Part shown: in pieces, positions 50,253-59,478 of the stretch | Numbering within the stretch: the stretch's first letter is position 1 | Layout: each line of letters starts with the position of its first letter | Assembly: GCA_902585045.1 (NCBI GenBank) | Contig: CACICB010000002.1 | Location: 62,001-126,000, forward strand | Direction: 5' to 3' | DNA: 64,000 nucleotides | Source of the DNA: an uncultured Pelagibacteraceae bacterium | GTDB taxonomy: Bacteria; Pseudomonadota; Alphaproteobacteria; Pelagibacterales; Pelagibacteraceae | Position numbers and translations under genes: made by a program | The notes under the pieces: generated by a model | Database searches by the model: none | What the model saw: only the letters and a program-made list of their open reading frames with translations | What the model was told of the DNA's origin: nothing

Positions 50253-50675
50253 CTAAAATGTTTCTACTTTGCTATTTAATGAAAGAAGTTTAAGTTCAAT
50301 CCTTAATTTTGGATATTTTTTCTTAAATATCTTTTTAATTTTTTGAAAAGAATTTTTATGTACCACCGTTTCATTTGCTTTTGAAAATTTTTTTTTCCCA
50401 TTTATAATTTTTGCTGCTCCGCAATCTCTATGATTAATTACTATTAATTTATTTATATTGTGTAATTTTACAGAGGTATCAAAATTATCCCAAAAAGCTT
50501 TGTGCCATCTTTTAAATTTAGATGCTGTAACACCAATAGCTGATCCTGCAATTGTAAAAGAACTATACTTTCCAACTAATTTTTTTTTCTTTAAATAATT
50601 ATAAACAACGGGTTGGAATCTTGGATCAATACAAGATAATACCATGGCTTTATAATTTGATCTCACTTTATTCAA
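50253..50675 (-). CDS. Minimal beta-carbonic-anhydrase-like protein
   Basis: The 140 aa protein has the zinc-ligand set of beta-carbonic anhydrases: Cys15 and the Asp17-Arg19 pair in SCIDPRF, and His82/Cys85 in NHRDCGA. It is much shorter than usual (about 200-220 aa) and lacks the longer N-terminal arm that helps dimer formation. The start is TTG inside the end of glmS (8-nt overlap); a GTG 9 nt further on is an alternative. It may be a true enzyme or a diverged family member with another role. Confidence 0.65.
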   Translation of the reverse strand: MNKVRSNYKAMVLSCIDPRFQPVVYNYLKKKKLVGKYSSFTIAGSAIGVTASKFKRWHKAFWDNFDTSVKLHNINKLIVINHRDCGAAKIINGKKKFSKANETVVHKNSFQKIKKIFKKKYPKLRIELKLLSLNSKVETF

Positions 50676-52485
50676 CTGTAACTGACTTAGCTAAATTTCT
50701 TGGTTTATCAATATCGCAATTTTTTAATGACGCTACATGGTATGCCAAAAGCTGTAAAGGAATTGTAAGTAACAATGGTGATAGGAGGCTATCTATACGA
50801 GGCACTCTTAATCTAAATCTTATATTAGTACTTAATAATCTTTTATTATTATCAGTTATAAAAAATATTTTTCCACCTCTTGCTATGACCTCTTGCATAT
50901 TAGAAAGAGTTTTTTCGTAATACTTGTCTTTAGGCGCTATTACAATTACCGGTAAACCTTCCTCAATTAAAGCCAATGGTCCATGTTTCATTTCGCCTGC
51001 AGGATATCCCTCTGCATGTAAATAAGAAAGTTCTTTCAATTTTAAAGCGCCTTCAAGAGCTATTGGAAATGAATTTCCTCTACCTAAAAACATTGATCCT
51101 TTAGCATCTAAAAATTCTTTTGCTATTAATTGAATTTCACTCTCAAGTTTTAAAGTGCTGTTTATTGCATCTGGAAGTTTTTTCAAATTTTCAACACAAG
51201 TGTCATAATTCTTTTTATCAATATCACCTCTCTCAATAGAAATTTTTAAAGATAAAATATATAGAACAATTAATTGTCCCAAAAAGGCTTTGGTTGAGGC
51301 AACACCGATTTCAGGGCCAGCATGAATGGGCAATACCCAATCAGAATTTCTAGCAATTGTGCTTTCTACTACATTTACAATTGAGCAAGTTTTAACTTTA
51401 TTTTTTTTACAAATATCTAGAGCTGCTGCAGTATCTGCTGTTTCACCAGATTGAGAAACAAAAATATATAAATTATTAGTTTTAAATTTTAAATTTCTAT
51501 ATCTGAATTCTGAGGCTATATCGATCTCGGTGTCAATAGAGGTTAATTCCTCAAACCAATACTTTGCTACTAAACAAGAATGATAAGCTGTTCCACAACC
51601 AATCAAAATTATCTTATTGATTTTTTTAGGCTCAATAGGAAAATTATAAATATTAATATCTTTTTTAAGACTATCAGTATACTCGTTTAAGCATTTCTTG
51701 ATAGTGTTCGATTGCTCAAAAATTTCTTTAGACATAAAGTTTTTATAATCACCTTTGTCTGTAGTATTTTCATCGTCTGAAAGAGTATATATTTTTTTAT
51801 TTATTTTTTTTCGATTTACATCGTAAAAATCGACGTTGTTTTTAGATAACAAACATAATTCACCATCATCCAAATAAGAAATTTTATTTGTCATAGATTT
51901 CAGAGCGTAAGAATCTGAACCTAGATAATTTTCTTCGTTTGAATAACCAACAGCAAGTGGGCTACCTCTCCTAGCACCAATTATAATATCTGGAAAATTT
52001 TTAAATATAATTCCTAAGGCAAAACTACCTTTTAATTTTTTTAAGGTTTTGAATACTGACTCTAAAGGTTTTGAATTTTCTAAAAACTGGGTAACTAAGA
52101 GAGTAATAACTTCGGTATCAGTTTGTGATTTAAACTTGAAACCTTTTTCTTCCAGGTCCTTTTTTAATTCATCTGAGTTTTCTATTATACCATTATGAAC
52201 CACTGAAACTTTTTCAGAAGAATGAGGATGTGCATTAATAATATTAGGAACTCCATGAGTAGCCCATCTTACATGGCCTATACCTATATTGCCATTTGAG
52301 GGATTTTTGAATAAAATTTTTTCAAGCTCCTCTACTCTTCCAGAACATTTTTTTTCATCTATTAAATTATCGCTTAAGGTAGCTAAGCCTGCTGAGTCAT
52401 AACCTCTATATTCTAACTTTTTTAAAGAGTTGATAATATTAATTGAAACAGGTTTATTGCTAGCAATTCCAATAATTCCACACAT
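50668..52485 (-). CDS. glmS: Glutamine--fructose-6-phosphate aminotransferase
   Basis: GlmS makes glucosamine 6-phosphate, the first step to UDP-GlcNAc. The N-terminal nucleophile Cys2 is in [20 protein letters not shown] and the two SIS domains follow (GCGTAYHSCLVAKYWFEEL and FVSQSGETADTAAAL; later GRGNSFPIALEGALKLKELSYLHAEGYPAGEMKHGP). The end is DKPRNLAKSVTVE. Length is 605 aa. It overlaps the glmU half-gene by 1 nt, grouping two steps of the same pathway. Confidence 0.97.
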   Translation of the reverse strand: MCGIIGIASNKPVSINIINSLKKLEYRGYDSAGLATLSDNLIDEKKCSGRVEELEKILFKNPSNGNIGIGHVRWATHGVPNIINAHPHSSEKVSVVHNGIIENSDELKKDLEEKGFKFKSQTDTEVITLLVTQFLENSKPLESVFKTLKKLKGSFALGIIFKNFPDIIIGARRGSPLAVGYSNEENYLGSDSYALKSMTNKISYLDDGELCLLSKNNVDFYDVNRKKINKKIYTLSDDENTTDKGDYKNFMSKEIFEQSNTIKKCLNEYTDSLKKDINIYNFPIEPKKINKIILIGCGTAYHSCLVAKYWFEELTSIDTEIDIASEFRYRNLKFKTNNLYIFVSQSGETADTAAALDICKKNKVKTCSIVNVVESTIARNSDWVLPIHAGPEIGVASTKAFLGQLIVLYILSLKISIERGDIDKKNYDTCVENLKKLPDAINSTLKLESEIQLIAKEFLDAKGSMFLGRGNSFPIALEGALKLKELSYLHAEGYPAGEMKHGPLALIEEGLPVIVIAPKDKYYEKTLSNMQEVIARGGKIFFITDNNKRLLSTNIRFRLRVPRIDSLLSPLLLTIPLQLLAYHVASLKNCDIDKPRNLAKSVTVE

Positions 52486-53129
52486 TATTTTTTCTTTCTC
52501 TTGTAATTTGTGACTGAGATTTGTGATGCCCTTGAGAGTGCTAATGATTTTTTTTTAACATTTTTCGTTATTACAGATCCTGCGCCAACAACACTGTTTT
52601 TTCCTATATTAACTGGTGCAACTAGTGAAGAGTTAGATCCTATAAAAACATTATCTGCTATTTTTGTTTTTGATTTTTTAATACCATCGTAATTACAAGT
52701 AATTGTTCCTGCACCAATGTTAGAATTTTTACCAACTGAAGTATCTCCAACATAAGAGAGATGATTTACTTTTGAATTTTTATTTATAAGAGATTTTTTT
52801 GTTTCTACGAAGTTTCCTATTTTAGTGTTTTCTTTTAAAAATGTTCCCTCTCTTAATCTGGCGTAAGGACCTACTACTACATTTCTTTCAATTTTAGTTC
52901 CCTCTAGATGACTGAAAGATTTGATATGAGAATTATCTCCAATTTTAACATTTGGACCGATAACAACGTAAGGATCCACTGTAACGTTTTTTCCAAAAAA
53001 AGTATCTTTTGATAAAAATATTGTTTCTGGTGCAACTAAATTTACACCCTTCTTTAAAGCTTTGTTTCTCAATAATTCTTGAGAAAGCCTATACGAATTA
53101 GCTTTATTTAATTTATTATTTGTATTCAT
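52485..53129 (-). CDS. glmU: GlmU-type glucosamine-1-phosphate N-acetyltransferase, uridyltransferase half missing
   Basis: The sequence matches only the C-terminal left-handed beta-helix of Glm[55 protein letters not shown] and [27 protein letters not shown]. The start [20 protein letters not shown] corresponds to the helical linker that follows the pyrophosphorylase domain in E. coli GlmU. I chose this ATG (214 aa) over an upstream GTG (228 aa). There is no LAAGKGTRM nucleotide-binding motif. The acetyl-CoA step is covered; the UTP step must be elsewhere. Confidence 0.85.
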   Translation of the reverse strand: MNTNNKLNKANSYRLSQELLRNKALKKGVNLVAPETIFLSKDTFFGKNVTVDPYVVIGPNVKIGDNSHIKSFSHLEGTKIERNVVVGPYARLREGTFLKENTKIGNFVETKKSLINKNSKVNHLSYVGDTSVGKNSNIGAGTITCNYDGIKKSKTKIADNVFIGSNSSLVAPVNIGKNSVVGAGSVITKNVKKKSLALSRASQISVTNYKRKKK

Positions 53130-53199
53130 TAAAAATTTCTTTACATTAATAATGTAACTGAAATAAGTCACAAAATATTTCTTTTTAATACTTTTAAAA

Positions 53200-53862
53200 A
53201 TGAATCAAATCTACACTATTCTTTTTGATCTAGACGGTACTATAATAAATACCGCACCAGATTTAATGGCTGCACATAATCATGTTATGAGAAAATACGG
53301 TCATACTGAGAAAAAGCTTGAGGATATTAAATCACTCGCAGGTAGAGGTGCTTGGGTAATGATGCAAAGATCTTTTAAAGAGGAAATTAAAGACGAGAAA
53401 ACAAAAAAAGAAATGACAAAAGAATTTATAGATTTTTACTCAAAAAATATTGATAAAAACAGTGTTCCAATAAAAGGTGCAATTAATTTTTTTAATTGGG
53501 CAAAAAATAAAAATATTTCAATGGCCGTTTGTACAAATAAACAAGAAAGGCTTGCGATAGACTTATTAAAAAAATTAGATTTGTTTAAATTTTTTGAATA
53601 TGTCGCTGGCTCGGATACTTTTGCATTTAATAAACCCGACCCAAGGCATCTTACGGATGTTGTTGAAATAATTGGTGGTGATTTAAAAAAAACAATGATG
53701 ATTGGAGATAGCGAAGTAGATGCTATGTCTGCGTATAACGCTAAAGTACCATTTATTTTAGTGAAAGATGGATATACTGAAAAAACTGAAAAAGAAATTA
53801 AACACGATGAACTAATTTCGGATTTTGTTAATTTTGAAAAAATTGTTGAAAAATATTTATGA
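53200..53862 (+). CDS. gph: HAD-family phosphatase, phosphoglycolate phosphatase-like
   Basis: HAD motif I is [11 protein letters not shown] (8-18) with Asp10 and Asp12. The cap domain follows. Motif II is CTNKQ, motif III includes KPDPRHL, and motif IV is [12 protein letters not shown]. Length is 220 aa. Phosphoglycolate phosphatase is the best guess; other small sugar phosphates are possible. The stop overlaps the LysE-type gene as ATGA. Confidence 0.8.
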   Translation: MNQIYTILFDLDGTIINTAPDLMAAHNHVMRKYGHTEKKLEDIKSLAGRGAWVMMQRSFKEEIKDEKTKKEMTKEFIDFYSKNIDKNSVPIKGAINFFNWAKNKNISMAVCTNKQERLAIDLLKKLDLFKFFEYVAGSDTFAFNKPDPRHLTDVVEIIGGDLKKTMMIGDSEVDAMSAYNAKVPFILVKDGYTEKTEKEIKHDELISDFVNFEKIVEKYL

Positions 53863-54458
53863 TTAGTTTTGCTCTCTTTTCAGCTTTAGCAACTTTTTAT
53901 TTTACAATGTTTTTTACACCAGGTCCGAATAATGCAATGCTTACAGCATCAGGCATGAAATTTGGATTTGTGAGAACGTTGCCACATTTAATTGGAATTC
54001 CTTTAGGGCATATTTTTCAAATTGGGCTTACCTGCTTTGGTTTAGCAAATTTATTTCTAATATATCCTCAAATTCAATTTTACATGAAAATATTATGCTT
54101 TATTTATTTACTTTACTTAGGATGGAAAATGATTGGTTCTTTTTCTATGGTTCAAAAAGAAACTGGAAGGCCATTAAGATTTTACGAAGCATCATTGTTC
54201 CAATTCATTAATCCAAAAGCTTGGTCAATTGCAGTCACTGTTGCATCAGGTTTTTTTCCAACTGAGGAAAATATTTTTATAGGGGTTGCATTTGTTACTA
54301 TTACTGCTGCAATAATATGTTTTCCTACGATTAGTCTTTGGGCACTTTTTGGAAGTGGATTAAGAAAATTCGTAGGGGATATTAAAACAAAAAAAATTAT
54401 AGAATATGTTTTAGCTCTTTTGCTAGTATTAACTGGTATATTTATTCTTATAAAATAA
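53859..54458 (+). CDS. LysE/RhtB-family amino-acid exporter
   Basis: The 199 aa membrane protein has about six hydrophobic helices. The family signature is FTPGPNNAMLTASGMKFGFVRTLPHLIGIPLGH (about 20-52), and it has a mid-loop FINPKAW. Members export small amino acids or homoserine lactones. The start overlaps the HAD gene. The substrate is unknown. Confidence 0.85.
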   Translation: MISFALFSALATFYFTMFFTPGPNNAMLTASGMKFGFVRTLPHLIGIPLGHIFQIGLTCFGLANLFLIYPQIQFYMKILCFIYLLYLGWKMIGSFSMVQKETGRPLRFYEASLFQFINPKAWSIAVTVASGFFPTEENIFIGVAFVTITAAIICFPTISLWALFGSGLRKFVGDIKTKKIIEYVLALLLVLTGIFILIK

Positions 54459-54464
54459 TAGCCT

Positions 54465-54493
54465 TTGATTTTTATTACTCTCTTTAATATAAA
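54465..54493 (+). promoter_or_regulatory. Promoter of prpB-prpC
   Basis: TTGATT (54465-54470), a 17-nt spacer and TATAAA (54488-54493) form a good sigma70-like promoter on plus. The expected start is close to the prpB ATG at 54502, so the message may be leaderless. The promoter lies just after the LysE-type gene. Confidence 0.55.
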
Positions 54494-54501
54494 CTTTGCA
54501 G

Positions 54502-55398
54502 ATGCATTTTACAAAAAAGAATAGTGCTGAAAAAAGATTAGAATTTGTAAAAAATTTACAATCAAAAAAACTTCTTAGATTCCCTGGTGCTTATAATCCC
54601 TTGTGTGCAAAACTTATAGCTGAAATTGGATTTGATGGGGTTTATATTTCAGGCGGTGTTATGTCTAACGATCTAGGATTACCAGACATAGGATTAACAA
54701 CTTTAGATCAAGTAAGTTACAGAGCTAACCAAATTTCTAGAGTAACAGACCTTCCAACAATTGTAGATGCAGATACTGGATTTAAAGATTGTAAAAAAAC
54801 AATAATTACCTTTGAGGAAAAAGGTTTAGCTGGTTGTCATATAGAAGATCAGATAGCTGAAAAAAGATGTGGACATTTAGATAACAAAGAACTTATTTCA
54901 AAAGATGAAATGATTAAAAAAATTAAAGAGTCGGTAAATGCTAGAAAAGATAAAAATTTTTTAATTATAGTTAGGACTGATGCAAACACTGTAGAAGGGA
55001 TTGAAAAAACATTAGAAAGAATTAAGTCTTATGAAGATGCTGGTGCTGACATGATTTTTCCAGAAGCGATGAAAGATGAAAAAGAGTTCGAAAAAGTCAG
55101 AAAAATATCAAAAGGCTATTTGTTAGCCAACATGACAGAGTTTGGAAAATCTAAATTATTAAATAGGTCTCAATTAGAAAATTTAGGCTATAATTTAGTT
55201 ATTTATCCTGTGACAACACAGAGACTCGCCATGCAGAATGTTGAATTAGGTCTTAAATCAATATTTAAAGATGGCCATCAAAATAATATCATTGACAAAA
55301 TGCAGACTAGAAAAAGGTTGTACGAGTTAGTAGAATATGAGAAGTACAATACGCCTGATAAGAAAATCACAGATTTTTCTACAGAGGGACATGAATAA
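54502..55398 (+). CDS. prpB: 2-methylisocitrate lyase
   Basis: PrpB cleaves 2-methylisocitrate to pyruvate and succinate. It belongs to the isocitrate lyase/PEP mutase family. RFPGAYNPLCAKLIAEIGFDGVYISGG (26-52), VDADTGF (88-94) with the metal aspartates, and KRCGH (121-125) with catalytic Cys123 are present. I use the ATG at 54502 (298 aa) instead of the TTG at 54496, since the TTG would lie at or before the likely transcript start. The neighbour prpC supports the propionate role. Confidence 0.88.
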   Translation: MHFTKKNSAEKRLEFVKNLQSKKLLRFPGAYNPLCAKLIAEIGFDGVYISGGVMSNDLGLPDIGLTTLDQVSYRANQISRVTDLPTIVDADTGFKDCKKTIITFEEKGLAGCHIEDQIAEKRCGHLDNKELISKDEMIKKIKESVNARKDKNFLIIVRTDANTVEGIEKTLERIKSYEDAGADMIFPEAMKDEKEFEKVRKISKGYLLANMTEFGKSKLLNRSQLENLGYNLVIYPVTTQRLAMQNVELGLKSIFKDGHQNNIIDKMQTRKRLYELVEYEKYNTPDKKITDFSTEGHE

Positions 55399-56522
55399 TG
55401 AGTGAAGAAATTAAAAAAGGTTTGTTAGGTATAGTAGTTGATGAAACTACAATTTCACATGTAGTTCCAGAACTCAGTGCCTTAACTTATAGAGGATACA
55501 CGGTACAAGAGCTTTGCGATAAATGTGATTTTGAAGAAGTTGCCTATTTGGTACTGAACGGAGAGCTCCCAAACAAAAGTCAGCTGAAAAAATTTATCAA
55601 ACAAGAAAGATCAGAAAGAAAACTTTCTAAACAAATATTAAATGATATTAAAAAAATGCCTCGAAACGCTCATCCTATGGATGTAATTAGAACCTGTGTA
55701 AGTTTGATGGCCTTAGAAGATAAGGACACTAAAGATAATTCTCCTAAAGCAAACATGAGAAAAGCAATGAGAATATTCGCTAAAACACCGACAGCTGTTG
55801 CTGCTTATTTCAGAACACGAAAAGGTAAATCAATTATAGCTCCAAGTAAAAAATTATCTTTTTCAGAAAATTTCTTTAAAATGATGTTCAACAAAGTACC
55901 AGATAAAGAAATTGTAAGAGCATTTGATATTTCATTAATTTTATACGCTGAACATAGTTTTAATGTTTCAACTTTTACAGCAAGAACGATTACATCAAGT
56001 TTATCCGATTTACATGGTGCAATAACTGGAGCTATAGCCTCTTTAAAAGGTCCACTTCATGGAGGGGCTAATGAAGCAGTGATGCATATGATGAAAGAGA
56101 TAGGAAAACCTGAGAAAGCAAAAGCTTGGATTGAAAATGCATTAAATAAAAAAAAGGTAGTAATGGGATTTGGGCACAGAGTTTACCGAACTGGAGACTC
56201 GAGAGTTCCAACAATGAAACACTATATGTTTAAAGTAGCTAAGCTTTTGAAAAAAGAAAAATATACGAGAATGTACGAAATTTTAGAAAAAGTAATGTTA
56301 CAAAGAAAAAATATCCATCCAAATGTAGATTTTCCATGTGGTCCAACTTATTACATGATGGGAATTGATATAGATTTCTATACACCAATATTTGTAATGT
56401 CTCGTATCACTGGTTGGTCTGCTCACATCATGGAACAACATGCTTCAAATAAACTTATAAGACCTTTGTCTAAATACAGGGGTGCTGAAGTAAGAGAAGT
56501 AATGTTATTAAATCAAAGATAG
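55398..56522 (+). CDS. prpC: 2-methylcitrate synthase
   Basis: PrpC joins propionyl-CoA and oxaloacetate. It is a short citrate-synthase-family protein (374 aa) with the start KKGLLGIVVDETTISHVVPELSALTYRGY. Active-site regions are ASLKGPLHGGANEAVMHMM and MGFGHRVYRTGDSRVP, with the aspartate in HPNVDFPCGPTYYMMGI. It overlaps prpB by 1 nt. prpD and acn-type genes are not in the window. Confidence 0.9.
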   Translation: MSEEIKKGLLGIVVDETTISHVVPELSALTYRGYTVQELCDKCDFEEVAYLVLNGELPNKSQLKKFIKQERSERKLSKQILNDIKKMPRNAHPMDVIRTCVSLMALEDKDTKDNSPKANMRKAMRIFAKTPTAVAAYFRTRKGKSIIAPSKKLSFSENFFKMMFNKVPDKEIVRAFDISLILYAEHSFNVSTFTARTITSSLSDLHGAITGAIASLKGPLHGGANEAVMHMMKEIGKPEKAKAWIENALNKKKVVMGFGHRVYRTGDSRVPTMKHYMFKVAKLLKKEKYTRMYEILEKVMLQRKNIHPNVDFPCGPTYYMMGIDIDFYTPIFVMSRITGWSAHIMEQHASNKLIRPLSKYRGAEVREVMLLNQR

Positions 56523-56708
56523 ATGACTTTAACAAATTTACTTTTATTTTTAATTTTAGTTACGCTGGCTACATACACATTTATGCCTTGGAAAGGGATA
56601 GATAAAGGTTCTTTTCTTAAAGTGGCATCCCAGTGGTTTATGTGGTCTGTTTTTTTTGCAATTATTGTTTTAATATCTACTTTTTTTGGAATTGAAGTCT
56701 CTGGATAA
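56523..56708 (+). CDS. Two-helix membrane mini-protein, function unknown
   Basis: This is a 61 aa product whose ATG comes immediately after the prpC stop. Two hydrophobic segments (LLLFLILVTLATYTFMPW, about 5-22, and FMWSVFFAIIVLISTFFGI, about 39-57) are split by a short charged loop. The next gene starts inside it. The exact spacing and composition argue for a real gene. No family recognised. Confidence 0.5.
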   Translation: MTLTNLLLFLILVTLATYTFMPWKGIDKGSFLKVASQWFMWSVFFAIIVLISTFFGIEVSG

Positions 56709-57594
56709 TAATTTTTTTCAACAAACAAGAATTTTAGATGGGGGTATGGGCCAGGAACTCCTTAACCGCGGAGTAAAACCTCACGGAACTCTGTGGGGAG
56801 CCTCAGCTTTATATAATCGTAAATACCATAAGACAGTCGTCAAAACTCATTTAGATTTTATTAAAGCCGGAGCAGAAATAATTGTTACTAATAGCTTCGG
56901 TAGTAGAAAACGAAGACTTATCGAAAACGGTTTAGTTAAAGAATATAAAAAACTTAACACTCTAGCGGGTAAATTAGCGAAAAAAGCTGTAGTTATGTCT
57001 AAGAAAAAAGTTTTGATTGCTGGTAGCCTACCGCCTCAAAATTTTACCTATTTTGCTGATCTTGGAAAAGATTTAAAGTTTATAAAAGAAAGTTTTAGAT
57101 CTCAGGCAAAATTTCTCAATCCATATGTGGATTTCTTTTATTTAGATGTAATGAGTAGTTGGAAAGAATGCTCATTAGGTTTGAGTGCAATTAAAGAATA
57201 CAAGAAAAAAATTTTAGTCGGTATCCACATTAGAAGCAAAGGGTTGTTACCCTCAGGTGAAAAATTTATAACTGTTGCAAAAAAAGTTCAAAAACATAAA
57301 CCGATTGGAATTATGGCCTCTTGCGTATCATTCGAGGATTTAAATGAAGTGATGAAAGACGCCAAAAAACTTAAAGTTCCTTTTGGCTTTAAAATTAATG
57401 CTTTTGAACATATTCCGCCAGGTTGGAAACCAGACTCTAATAATCCAAAAGTTCAGCTTGGGAAAAGAAAAGATCTAACTCCCAAAAAGTTTCTTGAAAT
57501 TTGTAAAAATTTAAAAAGTAAAGGAGCTAAAATCATTGGGGGATGTTGTGAAATTACTCCAAACCATATTAAAAAATTAAAATCTTTAGTGTGA
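56686..57594 (+). CDS. bhmT: Homocysteine S-methyltransferase, betaine- or S-methylmethionine-type
   Basis: The protein makes methionine from homocysteine, using a methyl donor other than folate. The TIM-barrel start ILDGGMGQELLNRG and the zinc ligands Cys213 (ASCV), Cys287 and Cys288 (GGCCEITP) fit BHMT/MmuM. Length is about 302 aa from a TTG start overlapping the upstream mini-gene; a second TTG 6 nt on is possible. The converging glycine-betaine transporter genes point to betaine as donor, so bhmT is preferred, but this is inference. Confidence 0.75.
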   Translation: MELKSLDNNFFQQTRILDGGMGQELLNRGVKPHGTLWGASALYNRKYHKTVVKTHLDFIKAGAEIIVTNSFGSRKRRLIENGLVKEYKKLNTLAGKLAKKAVVMSKKKVLIAGSLPPQNFTYFADLGKDLKFIKESFRSQAKFLNPYVDFFYLDVMSSWKECSLGLSAIKEYKKKILVGIHIRSKGLLPSGEKFITVAKKVQKHKPIGIMASCVSFEDLNEVMKDAKKLKVPFGFKINAFEHIPPGWKPDSNNPKVQLGKRKDLTPKKFLEICKNLKSKGAKIIGGCCEITPNHIKKLKSLV

Positions 57595-58437
57595 TTTAAT
57601 TATTTTTTGGGTAATTCTATCTAAAATAATTGCTAAAATAACAATTCCCGTTCCACCAATAACTGCTGAGCCTACATCAAGTCTTCCTAGAGCAATATAT
57701 ACAGTTAAACCTAGTCCTCCAGCTCCTATAAGAGCTGCAATAACTACCATCGACAGTGCAAGCATCAATGTTTGATTAACTCCTGCCATAATAGTTTTTA
57801 AAGACAAAGGGATTTCAATTTTAATAAGTATTAAAAATTTTGTAAGTCCTAAACTTGATCCTGCCTCTTTAAATCCTTTACCAACTTGTCTTATGCCTAA
57901 ATTAGTTAATCGAATAATTGGTGGTAATGCAAAAATAATTGTAGCCACAACTCCAGGAGTTAAACCAACTCCAAAAAGCATAACCACTGGAATTAAATAA
58001 ACGAAACTTGGTATTGTTTGCATTATATCAAGTATTGGGCGTAAAATAATTTCAAAAGTATTGCTTCTTGAAGCAATGATACCAAGAGGAATTCCAATTA
58101 ACATACAAAATAAAACAGCAGTAAAAATCATTGCTAATGTGGTCATACTTTCTGACCAAAGATCAACAAGATCAATAAAAACTAAACTTACAAAAGAAAA
58201 TATTGCAAATTTAATTCCATTTGTCCTGTAAGCGAAAATTATAAATATTAAAAGTATGATCGGAAAAGGAATAAAATTGAAAAGAGAGTCTAAACTATTT
58301 AGAACAGTATCAATTGGAGCTGAGATTTTTTTAAAGAGTGGCCTTTGTTCAAACAGCCACTCTTTAATATTTCCCTCTATCCATTCACCTATTGGAATGT
58401 ATATTTCGTAATCTGATGGGGCTAATTTTAAACTCAT
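57586..58437 (-). CDS. proW: Glycine betaine/proline ABC transporter permease
   Basis: The 283 aa permease has an N-terminal extension (IPIGEWIEGNIKEWLFEQRP) typical of ProW and about six membrane helices. The EAA loop is near GKGFKEAGSSLGLTKFLILIKIEIP (about 186-210). It follows proX by 18 nt. Its end overlaps the convergent bhmT-like gene by 9 nt, so no ATPase gene can follow on this strand. Confidence 0.93.
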   Translation of the reverse strand: MSLKLAPSDYEIYIPIGEWIEGNIKEWLFEQRPLFKKISAPIDTVLNSLDSLFNFIPFPIILLIFIIFAYRTNGIKFAIFSFVSLVFIDLVDLWSESMTTLAMIFTAVLFCMLIGIPLGIIASRSNTFEIILRPILDIMQTIPSFVYLIPVVMLFGVGLTPGVVATIIFALPPIIRLTNLGIRQVGKGFKEAGSSLGLTKFLILIKIEIPLSLKTIMAGVNQTLMLALSMVVIAALIGAGGLGLTVYIALGRLDVGSAVIGGTGIVILAIILDRITQKIIKSH

Positions 58438-58455
58438 TAAAATTAACCTGAACCT

Positions 58456-59397
58456 TTACTTGATCCAACTATCAAATGTGCTTTGATTAGCTTTTATCCA
58501 TTCAGCTGCGTGTTTCTTAATAGCTTTTTCGCTTTTCTCACCCTTGTTCATCTTCAAGTTCTGAGCAGCAATATCTCCAAGAGGTATAGAAGCTTTTTTA
58601 AGCATCTTTTCTACTTTTGGATTTGCTTTAAGAAAGTCTACGTTAGCTGCTGGTCTAATATCATCAGCGCCAAAACCTAAATTTACTTTAGACTTAGTAG
58701 CATTAGCGATCTTAGTTGGTTTTGTTTTACTGTATGGAACTTCAATCCAAACTACATCTTTACCAAGTTTTAAAGCACCAACAGTCCAGTTAGGTGTCCA
58801 TGTATAAAATAGAATTGACTTTCCATTTTTGTATTTAGACACTGCATCTGCCATTGAAGCTGAATAGTCTGCTTTTACTGGATTTATAAAATCACCTAAT
58901 CCAAGTTCATCAAAGTGTTTTGTGATTTGTTTTTCACATCCCCAGCCTGGAGGGCAAGCAACCATGTCTGCTTTTCCATCTCCATTAGAGTCAAACTCTT
59001 TAGCATGTTTTTTAATATCCATTACACTTTTGATACCAAATTTATCTGCTGATTTTTTATCAATCAAGTAACCTTGGGCTCCTCCACCCTTCATTACATA
59101 ACCAACTGGTTTAACTTTTCCTTTAGACTCTGAAATGTAACCATCATGAGTTCCGAACCAGCCGTTCACCCACAAATCAACATCACCTGATGTTGCCGCT
59201 ACATAAAACACTTGAGGTTTCATTACAGTTGGGCCTGAAACTTTGTAACCCATTTTCTCAAGAGCTGCCTTATAGATCTCAGCCTGAAAATAACCTGTAT
59301 CCCAGTCTGCCTTACCCATTTTGATCTCATTGGCGAATACAGCACTACTAATAGTAAGAGCTGCAATTATTGATACTAAATGTTTTAAATATCTCAT
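58456..59397 (-). CDS. proX: Glycine betaine-binding periplasmic protein (copy 1)
   Basis: A signal peptide covers about residues 1-22 (hydrophobic, ending AVFA). The mature protein has MGKADWDTGYFQAEIYKAAL, DLWVNGWFGTHDGYI, FDSNGDGKADMVACPPGWGCE and FYTWTPNW, the aromatic-rich betaine pocket of the ProX family. Length is 313 aa. A perfect AGGAGG lies 4 nt upstream of the ATG, unusually strong for this window. It forms an operon with proW. Confidence 0.94.
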   Translation of the reverse strand: MRYLKHLVSIIAALTISSAVFANEIKMGKADWDTGYFQAEIYKAALEKMGYKVSGPTVMKPQVFYVAATSGDVDLWVNGWFGTHDGYISESKGKVKPVGYVMKGGGAQGYLIDKKSADKFGIKSVMDIKKHAKEFDSNGDGKADMVACPPGWGCEKQITKHFDELGLGDFINPVKADYSASMADAVSKYKNGKSILFYTWTPNWTVGALKLGKDVVWIEVPYSKTKPTKIANATKSKVNLGFGADDIRPAANVDFLKANPKVEKMLKKASIPLGDIAAQNLKMNKGEKSEKAIKKHAAEWIKANQSTFDSWIK

Positions 59398-59401
59398 CTT
59401 C

Positions 59402-59447
59402 CCTCCTAAATTTAGAAAATTTTAACATGTATAAATTTTGAATGTAA
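59402..59447 (-). promoter_or_regulatory. Candidate promoter and strong ribosome site of proX-proW
   Basis: On minus, TTACAT (59442-59447), 17 nt, TAAAAT (59419-59424) would start transcription near 59412. The Shine-Dalgarno AGGAGG is at 59402-59407, 4 nt before the ATG. The promoter match is moderate; the ribosome site is clear. Together they suggest high translation of the binding protein. Confidence 0.45.
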
Positions 59448-59478
59448 CCGTAATACAACTAAAAAGTGAGATATGTCT

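Noticed and set aside
54496..54501. TTG as prpB start
   Set aside because: It falls at or before the expected transcript start; the ATG 6 nt later is better placed.
58861..58990. DSNGDGKAD calcium-loop-like motif in both ProX proteins as a possible novelty
   Set aside because: E. coli ProX as I recall it has the same motif, so this is a family feature.
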